Part shown: positions 56,951 to 64,000 of the stretch, piece after piece
How the letters are laid out: each line of letters starts with the position of its first letter
How positions within the stretch are numbered: the stretch's first letter is position 1
DNA from: an uncultured Bacteroidales bacterium
GTDB lineage: Bacteria; Bacteroidota; Bacteroidia; Bacteroidales; UBA932
DNA: 64,000 nt
NCBI GenBank assembly: GCA_900316245.1
Contig: ONCE01000004.1
Coordinates: 1-64,000, forward strand
Direction: 5' to 3'
Translations under genes and position numbers: made by a program
The notes under the pieces: model-generated
The model's input: only the letters and a program-made list of their open reading frames with translations
Databases searched by the model: none
Told to the model about the DNA's origin: nothing

Positions 56951-59920
56951 ATGCAAAGCAAAGGTTGGATTAGATTTGTTGCCATCCTGCTCGGTATTGC
57001 CAGCATTTGGCAGCTCTCCTTCACGGCGGTAACCCGCTACCAGGAGAGCAAGGCCGCCAAGTATGCCGAGGCTCAGGCCCAGCAGTTTGTAGAGGCAAAC
57101 AATGTCCCCGCCGACGTTCTGGAATATGTGAAGGACTCGGTGGCAAACAACATCAACAGAGTTTACTTAGACTCCCTGAACAACGAGAAAGTGTACCTCT
57201 GGTATCCTTTCAAGCGCGTCAAGGAAAAGGAAATCAACTTGGGTCTGGACCTCAAGGGCGGTATGAACGTGATGCTGCAGGTGCAGCTGGAAGACGTTCT
57301 GAAGGCCCTGGCCGCCAACCCCAACGACCCCGATTTCGTGGCCGCCATGGAGAAGGCCAAGAAGGAGAACGTGAATGACAGCCGTGACTTCATCGGCCTG
57401 TTTGAAACGGCCTGGAATCAGGTAGCTCCCCAGCGTCGCCTCAACGAGATCTTCGCCACCACCGAACTCCGTGACAAGATTTCCAACGATTCCTCCAACA
57501 GCGAGGTAATCACCGCCCTCCGTGCAGAGGCCAAGAGCGCCATCGACGATTCCTTCAACGTGCTCCGCAAGCGTATTGACCGCCTGGGTGTCACCCAGCC
57601 CAATATCCAGCAGGTGAGCAACACCGGTAAGATTCTCATCGAACTCCCTGGTGTTAAGGATCCCGAGCGCGTGCGTAAGCTCCTGCAGGGAACCGCTTCC
57701 CTGGAATTCTGGCCCACCTTCACCGCCCAGGAGATTGACCTCGGCAGCGTGAACGCCCGCGTAAGCGAACTCCTCGCCGGCGAAGAAGGCATCGGTACAG
57801 ACCCTCTGTACAGCGTCCTCCTTCCTACCGGTGGCGGTTCCGCCTGCCTGGGTTATGCCAGCGCTGTAGATACGGCTACTGTGAATAAGTACCTGGCCCT
57901 CGCTTCCGACTTCCTGCCCGCCGAATTCCGCGGTGCCTGGTCCGTGAAGCCCGTCGAGCAGCAGTACGACAAGGACGGTAACCCCTACTACACGCCCGCC
58001 GTTCTCGGCAAATTTGAACTCGTGGCCCTCAAGGTCACCGATCCCGACGGCAACGCTCCCCTCGACGGCAGTGTTGTTACGGACACCCGCGTGAACTTCA
58101 ACGGTGCCCAGCGTGGCGGTAACGGTGCTCCTTCCGTATCCATGAGCATGAACCGTGAGGGTGCCAACATCTGGGCCAACCTCACCAAGGACAACATCGG
58201 CCGTCAGGTGGCCATCGTCCTGGACGGTCTGGTGTATTCCTACCCTAACGTGCTCAACGCCATCACCGGCGGTTCTTCCGAAATCACCGGTAACTTCACC
58301 ATCGAAGAGGCCGAAGACCTTGCCAACGTGCTCAAGGCCGGTAAGCTGCGCGCTCCCGCTACCATCATTCAGGAGCAGGTGGTGGGTCCTTCCCTGGGTT
58401 CCGCTTCCATCCGCGCCGGTCTCATCTCCTTCCTGATCGCCTTCATCCTGGTGCTCATCTATATGGTGCTGTTCTACCGCGGTGCCGGTCTCATCGCAGA
58501 CGTGGCCCTGCTGTGCAACGTGCTCCTGCTGTTTGGCGTGCTGGTTTCCTTCGGCGCCGTCCTCACCCTGCCCGGTATCGCCGGTCTCGTGTTGACCCTG
58601 GGTATGGCCGTGGATGCCAACGTGATTATCTACGAGCGCATCAAGGAAGAACTGGCTGCCGGTAAGGGCTTCTCCCTCGCCGTACACGACGGTTACAAGA
58701 ACGCTTACTCCGCCATCATCGACGGTCAGGTAACCACCCTCCTCACCGGTATCATCCTGTTCATGGCCGGTTCCGGTCCGGTTCGTGGTTTTGCTACCAC
58801 CCTCATCATCGGTATCATCACCTCCGTCCTGACCTCCATCTTCATCACCCGTCTCATCTTTGACGACCGCATCGTCAAAGGCAAGACCGTGAGCCTGTCC
58901 AACAAGTTCACCGAGAACTTCCTCAAGCATACCAACGTTGACTTTATCGGCCTGAAGAAGTACTCCTATATCATCTCCGGCGCCCTCATCGTCATCGCCA
59001 TCGCTTCCATCTCCCTCAAGGGCTTCAGCTATGGTGTAGACTTCACCGGTGGCCGTACTTATGTAGTCCGCTTCGACCAGAGCGTTACCGCTGAAAGCGT
59101 CCGCTCCGCCGTGGAAGACACCTTCCGCGTGGCTGCCGAGCAGGCTGGCGTAGACCAGTCCTCCGTCGAGGTCAAGCAGTTTGGTGGCGACTCCCAGATG
59201 AAGATCTCCACCCAGTACAAGTACCGCGAGGAAAGCTCCGCTGTTGATACTGAGATCGAAGGCCTGCTGTACGAGGCTCTGAAGGGCTTCTACAAGGAGC
59301 CGGTCACCCTGGCCAGCTTTACCTCCACCCTGGAGAACCCCAACGGTATCATCTCCTCCGACAAGGTATCGGCCTCCATCTCCAACGAAATCACCAACCG
59401 CGCCATCATCTCCGTGCTGCTGGCCCTCCTGGTGATCTTCGCCTACATCGCCTTCCGCTTCAAGGGCTGGACCTGGGGTCTGGGTGGTGTCGTGTCCCTG
59501 GCTCACACCGCCATCATCATCATTGGCTTCTTCTCCCTGTTCAACGGTATCCTGCCGTTCAACCTGGATGTGGACCAGACCTTCATCGCCGCTATCCTGA
59601 CCATCATCGGTTACGCCATCAACGATAACGTGGTTATCTTCGACCGCATCCGTGAGCAGCGCGGCCTCCACCCGAAGGACGATTTCCGCAAGACGGTGAA
59701 CACCGCTCTGAACGCCACCCTCACCCGTACCGTGAACACTTCCGTGTCCACCCTCCTTCCTATGGTAGCCATCGCTATCTGGGGCGGTGAGAGCATCCGC
59801 GGTCTGGCCGTGGCCCTCTGCCTGGGTGTCCTGATTGGTACCTACGCTTCCATCATGATCGGTACTCCCATCATGTACGACGCTACCACCAAGACCGGCA
59901 AGGGCAAAAAGGAAGAGTAA
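56951..59920 (+). CDS. secDF: SecDF protein-export membrane protein (SecD-SecF fusion)
   Basis: 989 residues. SecD half: first helix, LGLDLKGGMNVMLQV, a large periplasmic domain with VLRKRIDRLGVTQPNIQ and ILIELPGVKDPERVRKLLQGTASLEF, then helices with VDANVIIYERIKEEL. SecF half begins near residue 660 with a new first helix, SYGVDFTGGRTYVVRF and AINDNVVIFDRIRE. The fused subunit uses the proton or sodium gradient to pull exported proteins; the membrane Asp and Arg residues of the D4/D10 motifs are kept. I prefer the ATG at 56951 (MQSKGWIRF) over one at 56918, whose extra residues are polar. It ends with a strong terminator. Confidence 0.95.
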   Translation: MQSKGWIRFVAILLGIASIWQLSFTAVTRYQESKAAKYAEAQAQQFVEANNVPADVLEYVKDSVANNINRVYLDSLNNEKVYLWYPFKRVKEKEINLGLDLKGGMNVMLQVQLEDVLKALAANPNDPDFVAAMEKAKKENVNDSRDFIGLFETAWNQVAPQRRLNEIFATTELRDKISNDSSNSEVITALRAEAKSAIDDSFNVLRKRIDRLGVTQPNIQQVSNTGKILIELPGVKDPERVRKLLQGTASLEFWPTFTAQEIDLGSVNARVSELLAGEEGIGTDPLYSVLLPTGGGSACLGYASAVDTATVNKYLALASDFLPAEFRGAWSVKPVEQQYDKDGNPYYTPAVLGKFELVALKVTDPDGNAPLDGSVVTDTRVNFNGAQRGGNGAPSVSMSMNREGANIWANLTKDNIGRQVAIVLDGLVYSYPNVLNAITGGSSEITGNFTIEEAEDLANVLKAGKLRAPATIIQEQVVGPSLGSASIRAGLISFLIAFILVLIYMVLFYRGAGLIADVALLCNVLLLFGVLVSFGAVLTLPGIAGLVLTLGMAVDANVIIYERIKEELAAGKGFSLAVHDGYKNAYSAIIDGQVTTLLTGIILFMAGSGPVRGFATTLIIGIITSVLTSIFITRLIFDDRIVKGKTVSLSNKFTENFLKHTNVDFIGLKKYSYIISGALIVIAIASISLKGFSYGVDFTGGRTYVVRFDQSVTAESVRSAVEDTFRVAAEQAGVDQSSVEVKQFGGDSQMKISTQYKYREESSAVDTEIEGLLYEALKGFYKEPVTLASFTSTLENPNGIISSDKVSASISNEITNRAIISVLLALLVIFAYIAFRFKGWTWGLGGVVSLAHTAIIIIGFFSLFNGILPFNLDVDQTFIAAILTIIGYAINDNVVIFDRIREQRGLHPKDDFRKTVNTALNATLTRTVNTSVSTLLPMVAIAIWGGESIRGLAVALCLGVLIGTYASIMIGTPIMYDATTKTGKGKKEE

Positions 59921-59940
59921 TCCTTCCCAAGACAGAAAAG

Positions 59941-59970
59941 CCGCGACCCACCCCGGGCCGCGGTTTTTTT
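59941..59970 (+). terminator. Intrinsic terminator of secDF
   Basis: Stem CCGCG-A-CCC / GGG-C-CGCGG with one A-C mismatch and an ACCCC loop, followed by T7. It begins 20 bases after the secDF stop codon. Confidence 0.85.
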
Positions 59971-59995
59971 GTGCGCTTGCTCCGGTCCGCTCCGG

Positions 59996-60044
59996 CCGCG
60001 TTTGCACAAAATCTGGCCCTGGTGCATTCTAGCTGCAAACGCGG
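59996..60044. repeat. 49-bp palindromic intergenic element, copy 1
   Basis: Perfect 11-bp terminal arms CCGCGTTTGCA and TGCAAACGCGG enclose a 27-base core containing AAAATCTGGCCCTGGTG. Copy 2 begins 82 bases later and matches at 46 of 49 positions. It lies in the gap between the convergent genes secDF and dnaE. Confidence 0.85.
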
Positions 60045-60077
60045 CTCGTTTTTTGGCCGAAAAGCCTGTTTTAGTCG

Positions 60078-60126
60078 CCACGTTTGCACAAAATCTGGCC
60101 CTGGTGCGTTCTTGCTGCAAACGCGG
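60078..60126. repeat. 49-bp palindromic intergenic element, copy 2
   Basis: Same orientation as copy 1, with three substitutions (one in the left arm, two in the core). The copies are separated by 33 bases of unrelated sequence. An apparent minus-strand reading frame across both (59842-60129) is a by-product of the duplication. Confidence 0.85.
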
Positions 60127-60180
60127 CAAGGGTAGGGGGGGGCGTGGCGGGCCGAAAGGGAGGCGCTTTCCGTAAAGAGG

Positions 60181-63100
60181 CTACTTGCGGACGACCTCGT
60201 ACTTGTCTACGCCTATGCGGCGGAGATCCTGAAGGAACTCGGAGGTGACCGCTACCTGGAACTTCTTGGAGTAGAACTGGATGCGGTAGCGGGTGCCGGG
60301 ATCAAAGAGGAACAAGGTAAGCGGAATGCTGCCCTTGTGCTTCTTGATCACCTGCAGCAGGTCTTTGCGGAACTGCTGGGTGAGCATGGGCGTGGTGATA
60401 TCCATACTGAACCCGGAGAGGATATCGTCAGATATATTGCCGAGCAGCGTCACCTTACGCAATTTAAAGGCGTAGGGCGACGTTTTACCCTGCGCACGTT
60501 CCTCGGGCTTGACGAAGAACTTTTCTTCCACCATACCCTCTAAAAACAGCGTTGCGCGGGGTGTCATATATTGCATGAAGGTTTCGTGCTCCTTACCGAA
60601 GAGCGTGAGCTCGTAGGAGCCGCTGTAATCTTCCAAAATGGTGCGGGAGTAGGGCTTGCCCGTCTTGGTGGTCAGCTGCTTGAAATCCGTCACTATGCCG
60701 GCCGCATAGACCTTGGTGGGGGTCTTCTTGGTTTCGCAGTCTGCCACGAAGACGCCCATATCGGCCATCTTGCAGGTGCAGAAGTTCTCCATCTCAAAGC
60801 GGTAGCGGTCCAGCGGATGGGAACTCAGGTACATACCTACCAGCTCCTTTTCCTTCTGGAGCATATCCATAATGTCCATCTCGCCCTCGTTGTCGGGCAG
60901 GGCGGGGCGCTCGGGCTTCATCTCTTCCATATCTCCGAACAGGGAAACGCCGCCGGAGAGGGTGTCTTCCTTGAAGAGTTCTCCGTAGCGGACCAGCTGG
61001 TCTATGAAGAGGTCTCCGCCGCGGCCGGGCTGGAAGTACATGCTGCGCTTGTGGCCCAGGCTGTCCAGGGCGCCGGAATAGACCAGGTTCTCAAAGCTCT
61101 TGCGGTTCACACTGCCGGCCATACGCTCCACGAAGTCGTAGACGTCCGTGAAGAGGCCGTGCTCTTCCCTTTCGGCCATAATGGCTTCCACTACGTTGGC
61201 GCCGAAGCCCTTGATGGACCCCAGGGCAAAACGGACGTTGCCTTCCTTGTTGACGGTGAAGTGGCCGGCACTCTCATTGACATCGGGGCTTAACACCTTG
61301 ATGCCGTGGCTCTTGCAGTCGTCCATAATCTTGATGATTTCTTCCATGCTCTTGGCGCAGTCCAGGCAGGAAGCGAAGAATTCGGACGGATAGTGGCACT
61401 TGAGCCAGCCGGTCTGGTAACTCACCCAGGCGTAGCAGGTGGCGTGGGACTTGTTGAAGGCATACTGGGCAAACTTCTCCCAGTCTTTCCAGATCTTGTC
61501 CAGGACTTTCTCGGGGTGGCCGTTGGCCTGGCCGCCGGACATAAACTTGTCCTTGAGGGAGTTCAGGATGTCGATCTGTTTCTTACCCATAGCCTTGCGG
61601 AGCTTGTCAGCTTCACCCTTGGTGAATCCGGCCAGCTTCTGGGACAGAAGCATCACCTGCTCCTGGTAAACCGTGACGCCGTAGGTGTCCTGCAGGTATT
61701 CCTCCATTTCGGGGAGGTCGTATTCTATGGCTTGTTCACCCTGCTTGCGGGCCACGAAGTCCGGGATATAGTCCATAGGACCGGGCCGATAGAGGGCGTT
61801 CATAGCAATGAGGTCTTCGAAACGCTCCGGGCGCAGTTTCTGCAGCCAGGTTTTCATTCCTTCCGATTCAAACTGGAACACGGAAGTGGTATCTCCGCGG
61901 CCGTAGAGCTCCAGGGTGGGCTTGTCGTCAATGGGGATGGCCTCGATGTCTATGTCTTCCCCGTGGTGCTCCTTGATGAGGTTGAGGCAGTTGTGGATGA
62001 TCTGGAGGGTAATGAGGCCCAGGAAGTCCATCTTGAGCATACCCACGTCCTCGATGTAGTGGCCGTCGTACTGCGACGTGCGCACATCCAGGCCCGTTTC
62101 CTTATCCTTGGACAGGCAGATGGGCAGGTAATCCGTCAGGTCTCCGCGGCCAATGATGGTGGCGCAGGCGTGCATACCCACCTGGCGGACGCAGCCTTCC
62201 AGGGCCTGGGCATATTTGAGCACCTCCTTGTTGATTTCCGGGCCGTTCTTGAGTTCTTCGATGAACTCCGGAACCAGGCGGTAGCAGTTCTTGAGGTTGA
62301 TCTTGACGTCCACGTCCTCCATACCTTTCTGGAAGGTCTTCATTACGCCATCCACTTCCTTCTCTATGACCTTGAAGCCGGGCTTCAGTTCGTCCAGTTT
62401 GGGGTTGTAGGGGTATTCTTTTTCCTTTTTCTCGGAAAGGCGGTCCGGGACCATCTTGGTGAGGCGGTTGCTCTCGTCTATGGAGACGTGGCTGATGCGG
62501 GCCACGTCCTTGATGGCGCTCTTGGCGGCCATGGTGCCGAAGGTGATCACGCGGGACACGTGGCTGGCGCCGTACTTTTTCTCTACGTAGTCGTGGGCCT
62601 TGGTCAGGTCTTCGAAGTCTACGTCAATATCCGGCATGGAGATACGGTCCGGATTGAGGAAACGCTCGAACAGGAGCTGGTACTTGATGGGGTCCAGGTT
62701 GGTGATCCTGAGGCAGTAGGCCACCACGGAACCTGCGGCGGAACCACGGCCCGGGCCCACCATGCTGCCCATCGCGCGCGAGGCGGCAATGTAGTCCTGC
62801 ACGATGAGGAAATAGTCCGGGAAGCCCATACGGCAGATGGTCTTGAGCTCAAAGTCTATGCGCTCATCCTGCTCCGGCGTGAGGGTTTCCCCGTAACGCT
62901 GGTGGGCGCCCTGGTAGGTGAGGTGGCAAAGGTAGGCCACCGAATGGCAGAAGCCGTCTCCGCGGTAGGTGCCGTGCTTGTCGCATCGGCCCGCATCTAT
63001 GATGTCCTTGTACTGCTCCAGATACTTGTCAATCTGGGCCATGAAGGCCGGATCAATCTCGTAAACCGGCAGCACAGGGTCTCTGTCTATGGAATACTCC

Positions 63101-63930
63101 TCTATCTTGGAGGCCACTTCCAGGGTGTTTTCCAGGCACTCCGGGTGGTCCGGGAACAGTTCCCGCATCTCTTCCTCGCTCTTGAGGTACTCCTGCTGGG
63201 TGTAGCGCAGGCGGTCCGGGTCGTCAATATACGCGTTGGTGGTGAGGCAGACGAGGCGGTCGTGCACCGGGCCGTCTTCCTTGCGAACAAAGTGGGCGTC
63301 GTTGGTGGCAATTACCTTCACGCCGTACTTTTCGGCCAGCTTGAAAATCTCTCCGGTGTAGTAGCACTGGTCCTCGTAGAGCTGGTTGTCCAGGCCCGGG
63401 ACCTCCGTCTTGTGCTTCATCACCTCCAGGTAGTAGTCCTCCCCAAAGACACGCTTGTGCCAGAGGATGGCTTTCTCCACGGCCTCGGCGTTATGTGCCA
63501 TGATGGCGCGCGGCACCTCTCCCGCCATACAGGCCGATGAGCAGATGAGCCCCTCGTGGTACTTCTCCACAACCTCGTGGCTCACGCGCGGGCGGTAGTA
63601 CATACCGTTGATGTGGGCTTCCGACACAATCTTGACCAGATTGAGGTAGCCCGTATAGTTCTTGGCCAGCAGAATGAGGTGGTAGTAGCCTTTCTCCTTG
63701 ACCCGGTGATCCCCCTTGGACACATAGATCTCACAGCCTATGATGGGCTTCACCGAAGGATGCTTTTTGGCATACTTGAAGAACTCCTTCACGCCGTACA
63801 TATTACCGTGGTCGGTGATGGCCAGGGCAGGCATGCCCAGCTCTTCGGCCCGGTTGAAGAGGTTTTCGATGGACGACTGTCCATCCAGGATGGAGTACTG
63901 CGTATGGACGTGAAGGTGAACGAAACTCAT
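60181..63930 (-). CDS. dnaE: DNA polymerase III alpha subunit
   Basis: 1249 residues, the normal size of a DnaE1-type replicase. The N-terminal PHP domain starts MSFVHLHVHTQYSILDG and keeps HLHVH and ITDHGNMYG. The polymerase core has GRGSAAGSVVAYCL near residue 395 and the catalytic PDIDVDFED near 435, with further FQFESEGMKTW and YRPGPMDYIP. The C-terminal third has the tandem HhH region, the OB fold (VYAAGIVTDFKQLTTKTG) and the C-terminal domain. It carries out chromosomal DNA synthesis. The ATG at 63930 is chosen because the family begins there; a TATCTTTG box ends 6 bases before it, so the mRNA may be leaderless. Confidence 0.97.
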   Translation of the reverse strand: MSFVHLHVHTQYSILDGQSSIENLFNRAEELGMPALAITDHGNMYGVKEFFKYAKKHPSVKPIIGCEIYVSKGDHRVKEKGYYHLILLAKNYTGYLNLVKIVSEAHINGMYYRPRVSHEVVEKYHEGLICSSACMAGEVPRAIMAHNAEAVEKAILWHKRVFGEDYYLEVMKHKTEVPGLDNQLYEDQCYYTGEIFKLAEKYGVKVIATNDAHFVRKEDGPVHDRLVCLTTNAYIDDPDRLRYTQQEYLKSEEEMRELFPDHPECLENTLEVASKIEEYSIDRDPVLPVYEIDPAFMAQIDKYLEQYKDIIDAGRCDKHGTYRGDGFCHSVAYLCHLTYQGAHQRYGETLTPEQDERIDFELKTICRMGFPDYFLIVQDYIAASRAMGSMVGPGRGSAAGSVVAYCLRITNLDPIKYQLLFERFLNPDRISMPDIDVDFEDLTKAHDYVEKKYGASHVSRVITFGTMAAKSAIKDVARISHVSIDESNRLTKMVPDRLSEKKEKEYPYNPKLDELKPGFKVIEKEVDGVMKTFQKGMEDVDVKINLKNCYRLVPEFIEELKNGPEINKEVLKYAQALEGCVRQVGMHACATIIGRGDLTDYLPICLSKDKETGLDVRTSQYDGHYIEDVGMLKMDFLGLITLQIIHNCLNLIKEHHGEDIDIEAIPIDDKPTLELYGRGDTTSVFQFESEGMKTWLQKLRPERFEDLIAMNALYRPGPMDYIPDFVARKQGEQAIEYDLPEMEEYLQDTYGVTVYQEQVMLLSQKLAGFTKGEADKLRKAMGKKQIDILNSLKDKFMSGGQANGHPEKVLDKIWKDWEKFAQYAFNKSHATCYAWVSYQTGWLKCHYPSEFFASCLDCAKSMEEIIKIMDDCKSHGIKVLSPDVNESAGHFTVNKEGNVRFALGSIKGFGANVVEAIMAEREEHGLFTDVYDFVERMAGSVNRKSFENLVYSGALDSLGHKRSMYFQPGRGGDLFIDQLVRYGELFKEDTLSGGVSLFGDMEEMKPERPALPDNEGEMDIMDMLQKEKELVGMYLSSHPLDRYRFEMENFCTCKMADMGVFVADCETKKTPTKVYAAGIVTDFKQLTTKTGKPYSRTILEDYSGSYELTLFGKEHETFMQYMTPRATLFLEGMVEEKFFVKPEERAQGKTSPYAFKLRKVTLLGNISDDILSGFSMDITTPMLTQQFRKDLLQVIKKHKGSIPLTLFLFDPGTRYRIQFYSKKFQVAVTSEFLQDLRRIGVDKYEVVRK

Positions 63931-63936
63931 AGATGA

Positions 63937-63969
63937 CAAAGATACGATTTCTCCCCCGTTTTTGCGCAA
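63937..63969 (-). promoter_or_regulatory. Promoter of dnaE, leaderless configuration
   Basis: TATCTTTG on the minus strand (63944-63937), 6 bases before the ATG at 63930. A T-rich TTG at 63969-63967 lies 22 bases upstream of it, slightly more than the usual 19-21. Confidence 0.5.
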
Positions 63970-64000
63970 AAAAGTTATCAACATTGCGCCCGCTTCCAGC

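Noticed and set aside
57167..60007. A 946-codon open frame on the minus strand opposite secDF
   Set aside because: Antisense to a canonical SecDF; the translation is rich in Gly, Asp and His without hydrophobic segments or motifs. It is a shadow frame.
59996..60126. A possible two-repeat CRISPR
   Set aside because: Only two units, palindromic over the whole repeat, with no cas genes nearby. Better described as a dispersed palindromic element.
59842..60129. A small minus-strand frame with repeated GQILCKRG-like peptide
   Set aside because: The peptide repeat is caused by the two 49-bp palindromic elements; there is no promoter or start context, and part of the frame lies inside secDF.

Overview
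This window looks like chromosomal core sequence from a GC-rich member of the Bacteroidota, most likely Bacteroidales. The evidence is: promoters of the Bacteroidota type (TTTG, 19-21 bases, TAnnTTTG) in many AT-rich gaps; a single-chain SecDF; an LptE/SecG cluster behind a sigma-54 activator; a XylR-type regulator made of a periplasmic-binding-like domain plus an AraC helix-turn-helix; GIN-domain and DUF6850-type outer membrane proteins; and a K+-dependent membrane pyrophosphatase. Signal peptides and lipoboxes are abundant. I see no insertion sequence, prophage, CRISPR array or rRNA.

Layout: 1-77 is the start of rplC. 245-2099 holds a lipoprotein and an outer membrane barrel. 2101-6592 (minus) is an operon cdaA-mutS2-yraN-degenerate manC. 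6681-12053 holds a GH31, a HAD-type lipoprotein and a GH20. 12120-13966 (minus) is an ECF sigma, a probable anti-sigma and a GIN adhesin. 14018-16638 holds rsmA and aspS. 16676-21170 (minus) is a translationally coupled SGNH-SGNH-MBOAT O-acylation cassette. 21417-31585 (minus) is a nine-gene co-directional run with gaps of 25 bases or less and a phosphate theme. 31694-38423 holds a C69 peptidase, a small secreted protein, pheS, a histidine phosphatase and an N-domain-less clpB. 38530-41206 is a sigma-54 activator, lptE, a helical protein and secG. 41308-45055 is a TPR lipoprotein, a membrane LytTR regulator and a sodium symporter. 45063-52981 (minus) is an outer membrane protein, XylR, GH2, alkaline phosphatase and GH20. 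53074-56399 holds a cytidylate-kinase-like protein and an MscS channel. 56455-56807 holds tRNA-Ser(GCT) and a hairpin-rich gap. 56951-63930 holds secDF and dnaE.

The most unusual content is the phosphate run. It begins with a DUF47/PhoU-like gene, followed by a protein that looks like a PiT phosphate transporter with eroded signature motifs fused through a coiled coil to a LuxR-like DNA-binding domain. Then come a phosphate-selective-porin-like protein, a lamin-tail lipoprotein, two CYTH-type (triphosphatase superfamily) proteins, a DASS transporter, an MgtC-like protein and a pyrophosphatase pump. I infer a membrane-bound phosphate sensor-regulator controlling uptake and (poly)phosphate handling.

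Several non-coding elements also stand out: a perfect 16-bp stem whose 9-nt loop contains the start codon of the histidine phosphatase gene; two 49-bp near-identical palindromic elements between secDF and dnaE; a 42-bp repeat shared by two distant gaps; tRNA-Ser 3'-end-like fragments around the real tRNA; and several genes whose -7 box lies only 3-7 bases before the ATG, implying leaderless mRNAs.
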